Origin: Rhizopus arrhizus
Taxonomy: Eukaryota; Mucoromycota; Mucoromycetes; Mucorales; Rhizopodaceae
NCBI GenBank assembly: GCA_024220505.1
Contig: JAKZZE010000017.1
Coordinates: 744,001-808,000, forward strand
Direction of reading: 5' to 3'
Length of the DNA: 64,000 nt
The translations under genes and the position numbers were made by a program. This document shows, piece by piece, positions 46,857 to 57,760 of this stretch; position 1 is the first letter of the stretch; the number at the start of each line of letters is the position of its first letter. The notes beneath the pieces were generated by a model, which ran no database searches, had not been told where the DNA came from, and saw nothing but the letters and a program-made list of their open reading frames with translations.

Positions 46857-48053
46857 CTATCCAATGCTATTATTTGATAATCCATAATAGTCCACTGAGA
46901 TATTTGAACTATTATTGTTATTATAATCACTGCTACTGCCACTACTAGTGCTGTTATTGCCATTGGAACTATAATCTGCCAGGTTGCCACTTCATACTAT
47001 TTGTGTCAAATTTTCATTCATAAAAAAGACAATTTGCTTCACAACATTTTCTATTTACCTGCTACTCGAAGGTGAATCTCTTTTAAGTCTTTTACGTTGA
47101 CGCATAATTTTCTTATTTTCTTCTTCTTGTTTACTTTTGAAATCTGTTAAATAAGCTTGATAATCCTATCATCACTTGTTAGCTTCATAAAACTAAATTA
47201 TTCAAGTGACATTTACCCTATATTCTTGTGTTTGCTTATATTTATTAAATGCATCCATATATTCATCTTTTGCTCTCATCGCGTTACGTTCATAAAGTTG
47301 TTTTTCTCTTGCACATAAATTTTTCCACCTGTCTCCAACTATTTTCGCAATATCCGAAAAGGATAAATTATGATCCTTAAGCTGGGCTCGTGCTGTGTTG
47401 GAAAACATGACATAGGCTGAAGGGGGTTTTGCAGGGGCATTGGGATCTGGTTTAGGGTGTCTTTTATATTTCCTAATGTACCCATTATTGGATGATTGAT
47501 CACTGTTCTCTTCATCATCTTCATCAAAGGATGTTTTCCCACTATTTGTTTCTTTCGCTGCATTTGAATCAATCATAGCAGACGAAAAGGGAGAAGAAGA
47601 AGATCGAATAGAGGCATATCCACTTGAGCTTTCGCCGCCTGTGTTATCTTTGTGAGACATAGTATAGAATGAATTACTACGAGTAGGTTTCATGACTCTG
47701 GAAGGAGGGATAGAATTAACAATGATAGGCTGTGATTTAGGTATTCCATTTAAAGTAGCAATCTCTCTTTGAATCAATCTTCTGTGGCCTCTCTTGACAT
47801 TCAATGCTACAAAGTCCTCTTCTGTTATCTCATGTACCTTCATTTTGTTATAATACGTCTTTTGTCAGAAAGAGGCAAAAAAACAAGAGACTTTACAACA
47901 AAACGAACAACTACTAACACAACTTACCGCATCCATTGTATCAAATCCTTCTTCAATAAACACATTCACATATTGATCAAGATGACACTTTCTCAGGAAT
48001 TCAATCACCTCATTTTTACCCGATCGAATAACATTATTATATGTGTTTATCAT
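46857..48053 (-). CDS. SAM-domain plus HMG-box protein (putative transcription/chromatin factor)
   Basis: Four exons (48053-47928, 47858-47217, 47165-47059, 46968-46857) give 328 residues. The SAM domain is at about 12-80: VIEFLRKCHLDQYVNVFIEE, then an ITEEDFVALNVKRGHRRLI helix. A Ser-rich linker with an acidic patch follows. The HMG-box lies at about 168-240: PNAPAKPPSAYVMFSNTAR, then SFSDIAKIVGDRWKNL and EKQLYERNA. A basic segment (MRQRKRLKRD) and a Ser/Asn tail end the protein. The intron boundary before TYYNKMKV is chosen because it keeps the SAM fold continuous. HMG-box proteins in Mucorales include the sex-locus factors, but nothing here (neighbours or SAM domain) points to a mating locus. 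DNA-binding is established for the fold. The target role is unknown. Confidence 0.88.
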
Positions 48054-48205
48054 CCTTTCATAATCAGCCTATGTCACTGTAAGCTTTCCTTCTTTCTCTT
48101 TTCTATTTGATTTACTTGCCTTTTTCTAATTTTTGTATTGTACTTCTCTCTATTTTTGTTATATTGACGTATTTATTCCTCACCCCTTTTTAGTTGCAAA
48201 TAATA

Positions 48206-48238
<33 letters not shown>

Positions 48239-49948
48239 AAAAAAAATATTTTTTTATTAAAAAGTATCCGGCTGCCATATTAGTAAATAGAACAAATATG
48301 TTAAATTCCAGAAGATTCTTTGATCCCTTATTAAAAACTAGCACTTGTAATGGCAACAAACTATCTTTCTAATAAAATTTATACTTTAATTATAATAGAA
48401 CCAAATTACATTATACGATATAGGCACTCAATAATCATAGAAAAATATAAATCATATCAATTTGGAGATGATATACACGACTTCTCCCCCTTTTTTTTTT
48501 TCTGTTATATTAAATATCATTCATTTGTACTCACTCACACAGTAAATTCTTTCTTTTGCCTCCTATCTTTGAACTCCTTTTGTTAAAGATGGACATCTTC
48601 CTGAATACAATAACAAGACAGGGTATTTTTTTAAATAAAATGTGAATGGTTTGATTGAATAAAGTAGTTTTTATGATGCTATCTTCTATTTTAATTCACT
48701 TTCTTTGATAAAAACAACTTAATAATTTGACACTGAAAAGTAACTTCTTTTATTGTAATTGAATGAATGAAAGCATACAAAACAAATTTTAAACATACTC
48801 TCCAACCTATACTTAAATATTCGCCATGATCATCGTTGAATGGCAAGCTATGGTTTGATGGGAGTTTGTACCAAACAATGTACAAAAGCTCCTTTTTTTT
48901 TTCTCAACAGAAAATAAGATGATTTTCATCAGTGTCTCCTAATTAAGCATTTGTTTTACGGTTTTTGAAATATTCTACATCATCTACCCCCTTTTTTGAT
49001 TTTTGCATAAATTTGTTACTGTTTCACTTTGAAGTTTAAAATCAAACATCCTGTATTTAATCCTATATTTTTTATGAAAGAGACACCAACATGTCAGAAT
49101 GATGCTAAGATATGCTTCCGATCCAAATCAACTTGCAATATACTCTTGATCTCACCTGTGTTCTCTCTCACTTTTTTTTTTGCACGTGAACGAACTCAAG
49201 AACGGCCACAAGAGTTAACAATGAAGGCCAGTAACTAAAAGGACATTTTCTCCACACCTTTTTTTTTATTTAGAAAAAAGAAAATTATAAACATGAAATT
49301 AGTCTTCTTTTTGATATTCAATTGACAAACGAACACATGCAAGGGGAATAACTTTAACATTCTAAAGGCAAATTACTATCTTTGGAACCTTAACAAAACT
49401 AATCTTCCCCTTTCTTGGCTTAGGGTCACAGCATGTCTCGTTTTCCAAAAAAGATAGCTTCGATAGACAATATGCAAGATGATTTGTGAGAAACCTAAAG
49501 TGGAAGATCGATACATGTTGTTGTTTTTTGTTTTCAAGGAGACTGTTTCTGTATGTTTTTGTATGTGTGTGTGTGTTAACAGGATTCTTTGATCAAGAAT
49601 AAGCAAGATATGGAAAGAGTAAAGAGAAGAAGGGAGTTGAGGGCATAAGAGAAGAAGTAGAAAAACAAAGGAGAAGCAAGATGTTTTTCTTTTTTTTTTT
49701 TTTTCACATTTAGTTATTTTGAGATAATGCACAACTAAAGCTGGACGAATGGAATCGAGAACCCACTCTTTTTTTATATATATTTTCCCTTCAACACTTT
49801 CACTGTAGTACAAATAAAGGCTGTTGTTTACAAGTATGTTTATGGTTATTAAAAGGAAAGAAAAAAGGAGGAAAAAAGAGAAGGGGAAAATGAATAGTAC
49901 AAATACAAACTTTCTTTTTTGTTAATTTTTATCATTTTTCTTTTAATC
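48054..49948. other. intergenic, nothing recognised
   Basis: Long AT-rich region with a poly-A run at 48209-48236, poly-T tracts (48492-48502, 49691-49704) and GT repeats (49564-49575). An upstream non-coding exon of the SAM/HMG gene is possible, because an acceptor-like ACATAG sits about 15 bp before its ATG. Frames on both strands at 49376-49813 are low complexity. Confidence 0.5.
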
Positions 49949-50231
49949 ATGGATACTTGCGCAAACTGTACGCGAAAAGTTTATCTGATTGAAAAAGTAG
50001 AAGCAAATGGTCGCGTATATCACAAAATATGTTTCAAGGTAAGAAAGAATCAATAGACTGCTTTTCACAAATTAACAGGGAAATTCATAGTGTAAAGATG
50101 AAGGATGTCGTCTGACTTTAGCAAACTTTCATTATTACGGTGGCAACCTCTTTTGTCCGAAACATGTTCCAAAACTAAACGCAATGATATCTTTAAAAAC
50201 AGCCAAAGTTATACATTCCTTGGAAATATAA
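49949..50231 (+). CDS. small single-LIM-domain protein
   Basis: Two exons (49949-50038, 50091-50231) give 76 residues. MDTCANC, 17 residues later HKIC, is a standard first LIM finger (C-x2-C-x17-H-x2-C). The second half reads CFKCKDEGC, then LANFHYYGGNLFCPKH, which keeps the aromatic/Gly-Asn-Leu-Phe-Cys-x-x-His ending. The first Cys pair is C-x4-C instead of the usual C-x2-C. The intron (52 nt) separates the two fingers. LIM domains are protein-interaction zinc modules. Small CRP-like proteins act on actin or in the nucleus, which cannot be decided here. A further 3' exon is not excluded. Confidence 0.75.
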
Positions 50232-50738
50232 TAAAAATGTCCTTTTTTTTTTCTGTTATTCGTTTAAATATATTATGCTTCTTTGAATAATATAATGCAA
50301 TTTAAGAATAAACCTTAATGCAAATAGAAGCCCATTTTAAGAAATTGTTTGATTTTGGTTGACATCAGACTTTATATTATTCCTTGGGGAACTGACTTTG
50401 TACTGTGGACCAGTATTTATTCATCAAAACTATATGTTTTATTCATTCCTGAAAGCTTGGAAATAACTCAAGTCGTAAAGTTTGTATAATATGTTTATGC
50501 AAGTAAACAACTTTATAAAACAGTCTTAAAAAAGGCAGATCAACAAAATCCGGTAGAACTTCAATCTCTCCCCTCCGATTTTTTTTTTTTTTTTGGCTCG
50601 GAGTACTTTTTTTTTTTTGTGCGGGAGAGATAAAAAATGAAGAAAGAGGGGGGGGGGAAGCAAGTTATGACAGTGCAAATGCTCATAGAAACATGACATC
50701 CAAGCCTATCCTCTGTTTTATTCTTTCTCTAATTTATA
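50232..50738. other. intergenic, nothing recognised
   Basis: T-runs around 50579-50594 and 50608-50620 and a G-run at 50648-50657 just upstream of the ribosomal gene. Pyrimidine-rich promoter sequence is likely. Confidence 0.5.
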
Positions 50739-51264
50739 ATGGTTAGTGTTCATCCATCATTAAATGAAGATGATCTGTCTCCCTCATTTAAGAAATGAAT
50801 GGTCTTGGACATTTAATGAAAATTTAGCATGGAATCAACTTGAGAGAGAGAGAGAGAAAAAGTGATTACATTTTCGACATGAGGGAGACATAGAATTATC
50901 TTGTGCTTTGAATTTCACTACAACCATGATTCATTCATTTTTACATTAGGCAAAGAAAGACGTTGCTGCCAAGCCTAGCTCTTCCTCTGGTGGAAAGAAA
51001 GCCAAGAAGAAGTGGTCCGCTAAGAAAGTTAAGGATAAGGCCAACAACTTGGTTATTCTTGATAAGCCTACTTATGAACGTTTGTTTAAGGAAGTCCCTA
51101 CTTACAAGCTCATTTCTCAATCCGTTTTGGTTGACCGTCTTAAGCTTAATGGTTCCTTGGCTCGTATTGCTATTCGTGAACTCGAATCTCAAGGTTTGAT
51201 CAAGCCTATCTCTCGTCACCACGCTCAAATCATCTATACTCGTGCTACTGGTGATGAAAAATAG
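50739..51264 (+). CDS. RPS25: 40S ribosomal protein eS25
   Basis: The main exon (50950-51264) encodes [20 protein letters not shown], then [41 protein letters not shown] and [12 protein letters not shown], a full eS25. The acceptor ACATTAG precedes GCA AAG. The best start is an ATG at 50739 directly followed by a GTTAGT donor, so exon 1 would be only the start codon and the intron 208 nt, long for this window. The product is 105 residues, the family size. eS25 sits on the head of the small subunit and is needed for several viral IRESs in other eukaryotes. Confidence in the family is very high. Confidence in the exact first exon is moderate. Confidence 0.92.
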
Positions 51265-52009
51265 AGGAATAAACAAAATTCTTAAATGTACATATATGTG
51301 TTTGTGTGTATATTTCTTTAAATAAAACATCGTAAAAAAATATTTTCATTTAATGCTTTGTACATTAGATACTATTCGTGCAGTTGGATTGACATCCGAA
51401 AAATAAAAATATGAAGATGACTATAATCAATGTATTTACTTGTAAAGAACAATGTGATGATTTAATAGAGATTATGAGTAGCCCAATATTGTCCATCGAA
51501 AAAGGTTCATAAATATCACGACTCTGCTCATATCTCTACAACACTTGTATATTTTTTTTTTATTCGCTCATTTCAATTCACCGGCCTATATTTTCAAAAC
51601 TTGTTCCACTCATCTTTTGAATAGAGCCCTCAGCATAACGGTATATAATTTTACGGTAAAATGGTGCTGCAAACATAAAATAAGCTTAAAAATCTTGCCT
51701 GGTGCCAAAGAAAGCCAATCTAAAAATACTGAATAGGACAAGAGCCATTTCCTCATAAGTAGATTGTTTGAAATCTTATCAGTTCTTAGCATCTACAGAC
51801 TTTAGAACCCTACAAGACGCACTAAAGATTGAACTGTGCCACTTGTAATGTCCCAATCCATATTTAATAAAGGGTACAATGCCCCAATATGCTCATTTTA
51901 AAACTATTATACGGCATTATAAATAAAATTTTAAAATGTCCCTCTCCTCAAAATAAGCCTGTGAATATAATGTATTTCTCGAATCCTTTGTTTTTATTCA
52001 ACCAAGCAA
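51265..52009. other. intergenic between convergent genes, nothing recognised
   Basis: 3' flanks of eS25 and the K+ channel gene. Only short open frames without features. Confidence 0.5.
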
Positions 52010-55000
52010 TTAAGAAAAATAAGACCATCCAGGAGAAGCCAAGACATACACTCTATCTGTTCTTTTCAAAACCAAGGAAGGAACAGGGTTAGTATAAACA
52101 AAAGAAAGCTCATTTCCCATGTTTTCATCAGGCGCACGTAGGAGACCCAGAGTCAACACCTCATGATCCAAGATCAAGCTTTCAAATAAAGCAGAGAATG
52201 GTTTATCAATAAATGAAGGTGGCATCAAGATGAGCATAAGGTGCCTGGAGTTTTTAAAGAAGTAAGGATGAAACTTGGTTCTGCACGTCAACATGTGCTC
52301 AGTATCTTTATCATAAAGAGGACCTGGCATTCCACACAGAGCTTTGATGACAGATACAATATCCGGTTTGTAATAAGTTTGGCTTAATAAGACATTGCTG
52401 AGTAGATTATCGACCACAACGTTACCTGCGGCATATGCAGGCGTATAAAACACATCAATTTCTTCAGCAACGTCTTTTCCTTGTAATAAATGCATGAATC
52501 GAATATTGGATTTTTCCACTTTAAAAATAGTGAGTACATTTTATGAATTCACAAAAAAAAGCTTTACCAAGATTCACGATACGTGATGAGCCATGCGGTC
52601 TATCTTGAAGAAGTAAATCGAGAAGATGGCTTGTCATGCTATTATAAAATTAGAATCATTATTCAATGTATATTTCATATCACTTACATAGCTGGACTGT
52701 CTGAGGTTCTCTGATGCAAGTCCAGACATTCACTTTCACTAAGTAAAATGAATAAGGTGTTGCAAACCATATCTATTGAATGAAATATACCTCATCACAA
52801 CCACTTGTTTTGCTCTTTTGACTCCAGCTTTAATTAAATCGTCAGGATGTTGGCAATCGCCCTAATAATACTCATATTAGAAACGCAATGGTGTGAATCA
52901 TATTTACAACTTACTATCATGAAAAAAACTTTAGGAAATCTACATAATGATTCAAATGTTTTGTCTGTTGGTAAAGAAGTACATAAAAAGACAATATCTT
53001 GCAACTCATTCGGCTTTAATTGAGGACATCTTAAGTTGGAAGTAACATAATGATTAGCATCTTTTTTTTTAAAAAAAAAAAAAGAAAAAAAGAAAAAATA
53101 CCTTAGGTTGAAAATAAACTTGAAAATGTTTGATATTTTTTGGTGCATACATACTACGATATGGCCCGTTAAGTTCTCTGCAGACTCAATTGTCAATTCG
53201 TGTAATTTAGCAGGCTCATCCAACAAGTAGCAAAGAGGTGAATCTTCAACATCTGCATCAGGGTTCTCCAGAGAAGGCAGTTGACCCAGGCGACTCACAA
53301 GCCTTCTACTGCCTGTTAAAAGCGCCATACGAGGTGTTGGTAGCTTAGCCAATTGAAACTTTTGGCGTATAGAGGCCATGGTTCGAGTCGATTCAGCAGA
53401 ATTGGTATGGTATAGGTTACGAGTGCTACTTTGTGGCATCGGTGATCCTGGTCCTGAAGGGTGTATATTATTCAGCGCGCTTTCTTCATTGCTAGCTGAA
53501 ATAGGTTCGTTGACTGTTTTTGTATCGTTTTTTACAGAGGATGATGATGATGATGGAGCAGGTGGAGCATGTTCAGACGTCCCTGGCAGTTTGCCATATT
53601 CTGCTGTACGTTTTGCTAACATATTGTCAATTTTTTCTCGAACATATTTTATATTCTAAAAGAAAAACAGGTATATCAGCGACAACGCAAAGATGCGATA
53701 GCAAAGAATTTACCAAAGCATTGACATCATTTAATTCTCTTGGGCTTTCGCACATATAAACACATAGATCATCAGCTTTAATAACGTAGTTATCTTCAGG
53801 GTTCAAAAGCATTTCTCTGTGCTCTGGGCTGTCCAAATATGTTTTTACACCAAACAAAATGGCTTGACATTCAGTATAAACCACCTAAAAAAGAGACAAG
53901 TGTTATAATGTGCTTTCTTTCTTTGATTTTTAACGCTTACCCATGCTGCTTCCTTGAAAGATAAACCCACTAATGCTGAAGGAGGCTTGTCCATGTATAT
54001 CTCGTTGCACGATCCATCATCTATAAAGCCATTAGAACCAAAAGCCTTACAATCATATTGCTCAATGTTTACCATACTGCGCTTGCCATGATTCGTCATA
54101 GTGGTCCATGGGTCGCCTTTGATGCAAGAGATTAGTCAACAAGGTAGAGGCGCCACGACAACGGCAGTTCATGGCCAATAAATATTGTTTAAACTCTCCA
54201 ACGCAAATAATCTCCTTGGCCATCTTTTGATAAACAGCAGTAGAAGGTGAAAGATTATATGTATAGATATCAACATTATGGACCACTGTATGGCAATAAA
54301 GTGACCATAATCTAACCGTATTGCGTTCATCTTCTTTTTGAGGGTCTGACGTATGTTGATCTATTGATAAAGAATGAATTTTTAATTTATTTTTACAGCC
54401 AGAGCTATTTAAAGACGGACCTGAAAGTGTAAAAATAGCAGAAGCTGATCTTGCTTGCTATAATTAAAGATTGTTAGCGTTTTTCATAGAGTCAAGTGCC
54501 AATGAAATCTTAATATTCACCACTCGCTTTAAAGCTTGTTCGTCCTTTAAAATAAACCTATAAGTATAATGTGTATCAAAATAGAATTTGTCTAATACTA
54601 ACTAGAACGGAACCATGTATGAATTGAATACGATGCCCCCACATTGAATTTCTCTCCAAGAATTTTAATTCTTCGTTCGGTTTATTTATGTCTAGGAATA
54701 CGACATTCAAGTGAGGTTCTGTGTTTTCCTGTTAATTTAGGGCTGTTTAGATAAACAAAGAATCTTGAGTAGAAAGCAGATGGACTTACTGTATTTAGAA
54801 ATCCATCCAATATTTCTGTCACTTGTTCTGCTCGAAAAGAACCAATAATCAGTATAAACGGTTTTGATGAATCAGAAACATATCCTCCCCAATCTACCAA
54901 TTTTTGGTTATTCCAATATATATGCATATACTTTTGTGACTTTTACCATTCCTTTTTCGTAGTGTACTTAGGGCATCTGCGATTAAATTGGGCAATACTG

Positions 55001-56706
55001 CCAAGGAAATTACGATCAACAGCATCATAACTATTCTACTGCCCTCAGTTTGTGGAGTGATATCTATTGATGTTATTTTTTATCAGCTTTTATTTCTTTC
55101 TTATTAGTTTCAATTGACTTACCGCCATAGCCAACTGTGGACAAAGTTACCATGACAACATAAAGGGAGTCTAAAATCGAGTAATTAACGTTTCCAAAAG
55201 TTACTTCGCAGTACTGGAAAGCTGATAATCCATTGTATAGTAATACGATAATCGTGCCTGCCAAATGTATCAACTTTGTTTTCAGGGCATCGATAGGTTT
55301 GTCTATAACAATATTGTAAACTTATGGTCTAATATGACATCTATTATTCACAGTGTTACCTGACATTAAAAGATTTAGCTTGATTTTCATAGCACTTTTA
55401 ATTCTTAGTAAAAGAACCCAACTTCTTAGGAAATAAGGAACTAGTCAGGCAAATGGCTCGTGAATAGTGTATATAAGAATGATAGATGAATATAACATAC
55501 CATACAAAAACCGACCATTTCTTATGAAGACAGAAATCAAAAAGGGAATTGTAGTTAATGTCTCAATAAAAGATCTAAAACTAAATAATACACTCATTGG
55601 TCTTCCAGTCAAAACGATGCCTAAATACAACAGATTACTCTAATGATTAAAATAATCTGTAACTACTTTTAAAAACATCTTACGCATCAAAAATGAAGCA
55701 AAGTTCCATAAACTAAGCATAACACACAAAAGCCTACAGAAATGTTATCTAGTCAATTTCTCATAAGTCCTCACAAGTATGTACAAATTACCATAGAAAG
55801 CGTGATCTCCATTTAAATAGCCAAAATGGTTCTGTAACAATACCGGCTTCTTGCTTCATTTCAATTAGATAGGAAAGACAAAGTATCATGTCCACAAGTA
55901 AGTCCGTATAAACCTGTTTTTCACTGTCAGGTTTATTATTCTCTTATAAACTATATTTTTTGACTTACAAAAAGGATAATACTTTTATTTCCAAATAATA
56001 TTTGCTTGGTTTTGAGAATACGAGTATCATATTTCAATGTTCTCATAAGTTTTTTGCCTTTTGTAAAAGGTTGGTTTCCATTTCTGAAAAAAATACAAGG
56101 TCAATCAAATATCCTTTTTGCGTATCTCTAACAACTTTTTATTTACCGTTCAATAAAGCGTGCTTCTCGGTATTTTTCTCGAATTGTGCTCAAATTCACT
56201 TTATGTTTTCTTGTAACTCGACTGTCTAAAGACTTCATCGGAGATGAAACATATTCTCTTACTTCTGCAGCACTAACAAATTATTTAAGTATATTTGTAC
56301 AAATACAGTTAAAAACACTGTCATACTTTTGATCCAATTCGGGTAAGATAAGATCGTCCGAAGGCATTTGTATTATATCATCCTTATTATCTTCTTCCTC
56401 AGACTGTGTCGCACTTCTGACAATATGTGATAATTTACTCACTAGCTTGGGACGATTGGACTCGTGGTGTTTCTGAAGACGCTTTTTTCTTCTTCTAGCC
56501 AGCTTTATAGAAGCAAACTCTTCACTACTTCCACCATGGTCAGAATAGTGATCTTCTGATGGTTGATTTAGAGAAGAGGTTGATAATCGTGAAGATCTCT
56601 GAACTTGTGCTGAGCCATAAATTGGCTGGGAATTGTCAGATAGTAAACTGCTCTCTTCATTTTTTTTTACTTCATTTTCTTTTCTTGAAGTATACTCACT
56701 TGCCAT
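52010..56706 (-). CDS. Slo/BK-type potassium channel alpha subunit
   Basis: I rebuilt 22 exons: 56706-56327, 56272-56147, 56083-55969, 55913-55792, 55733-55684, 55620-55501, 55440-55360, 55302-55123, 55063-54947, 54893-54790, 54728-54603, 54544-54521, 54457-54421, 54360-54073, 54020-53941, 53884-53714, 53655-53102, 53029-52915, 52861-52791, 52738-52688, 52638-52568 and 52518-52010. They total 3492 nt, 1163 residues, all phases matching. Membrane segments lie around 200-430. YFLRSWVLLLRIKSAMKIK is S4-like, VVMVTLSTVGYG (near 380-391) is the pore helix and K+ filter, and MMLLIVISLAVLP is S6. Two RCK modules follow: GGYVSDSSKPFILIIGSFRA, then CRCRGASTLLTNLL and YMDKPPSALVGLSF; later GHIVVCMHQ and LQDIVFLC. 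The Asp-rich calcium bowl of animal Slo1 is missing: LLQGKDVAEEID stands there. Expected to sit in a membrane and pass K+. Confidence 0.9.
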
Positions 56707-57760
56707 TAGAAAGGCGTGGTAGTAAGAAAAGTGGAAAAAAGAAGGGTGTAACAGCAAAATTTTGTATGTTGCCACGACAGTCAAATCATATGGCGGAGAA
56801 TTAAAATTGTTTTCCCCTTTATATTTTGCATTGCATTACTTTGCACTTTTTTTTTCTGTTTATCGTCCTTCACTTCTATTGATCGAGAAAAGATGATCAT
56901 CTTCCGTAGTACTTTCAGTGCTTGGCTTTTCTACTAGTTTGCTGTAAAGGCTTTGGTTATCTATCGGGTCTATTCCGGATCCTTAATTAAGTATTCCGTG
57001 ATAAGCTGAAGTACGGGACCCGATAAGAAAATAATTAATGAAGTGATTTTTTCTCGCTTATGAAAATATATGCACATTTTGGTTATATTTATGCCTTCTT
57101 CTGTATATTTAATGAGTCTTTGTTATCTTTAATATTCCAATTGTTACATTCCATAAAAACAAAGCAAATAAATTTAAAAGCCATTGTGCAGACTCAGCAT
57201 AAATACCCTTTTTTAGATAGCAGCTTCAATGCGCATTAATATATATTAACTCTAGCATGTCTCTCATTTGATGCTTTTTTGATGGGCTACTTGGGCTGAT
57301 TACTTTTATTGAAGAATATCACTATTCATTCACAAAGTGATGCAAATCCACCTATCTTTGCTTAAAACTTTTTACGTCCTTCTTTTGTTTCAGTTTAAGG
57401 TATATAGCTATGCATTTTAATCAGAAATATCTTTGTGATCGTCTTCAAATTATCTAAAATGCGCAGTGATAGAATATAACACTATTGCTAGCTAAAGAAC
57501 ACGCACGTAACTTAGTCAAAAGCCCTTATTGTTTGACATGATAATTAAAGAAAATAGTTAATTTGATTCGGTCGTTGAACATGGTCGGTACAGAATTAAA
57601 AGCATTTATAAAACAAAACTTTTCTTGAATCTCTTAGATTGGCTAAAGATTCAAAACGTAGATGAAAGCTTGCAGTTATCGGGTACAAAAGTAGAAAAAT
57701 TATCATTTTATGTGCGTATGAATTCATAAGCTTAAAAGTGCCTTATATGACAAAGCCAAC
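56707..57760. other. intergenic, nothing recognised
   Basis: 5' flank of the channel gene, then AT-rich sequence up to the terminal inverted repeat element. Confidence 0.5.

Noticed and set aside
46857..48053. Mating-type (sex) locus
   Set aside because: An HMG-box is present, but the expected flanking triose-phosphate transporter and RNA helicase genes are not, and the protein has a SAM domain.
48209..48236. Poly-A as the tail of a retrocopy
   Set aside because: No coding similarity or LINE tail motif lies upstream of the run.
50742..50949. Box C/D snoRNA in the eS25 intron
   Set aside because: ATGATCT and GTGATTA approximate a C box, but no paired CTGA D box or terminal stem was visible.
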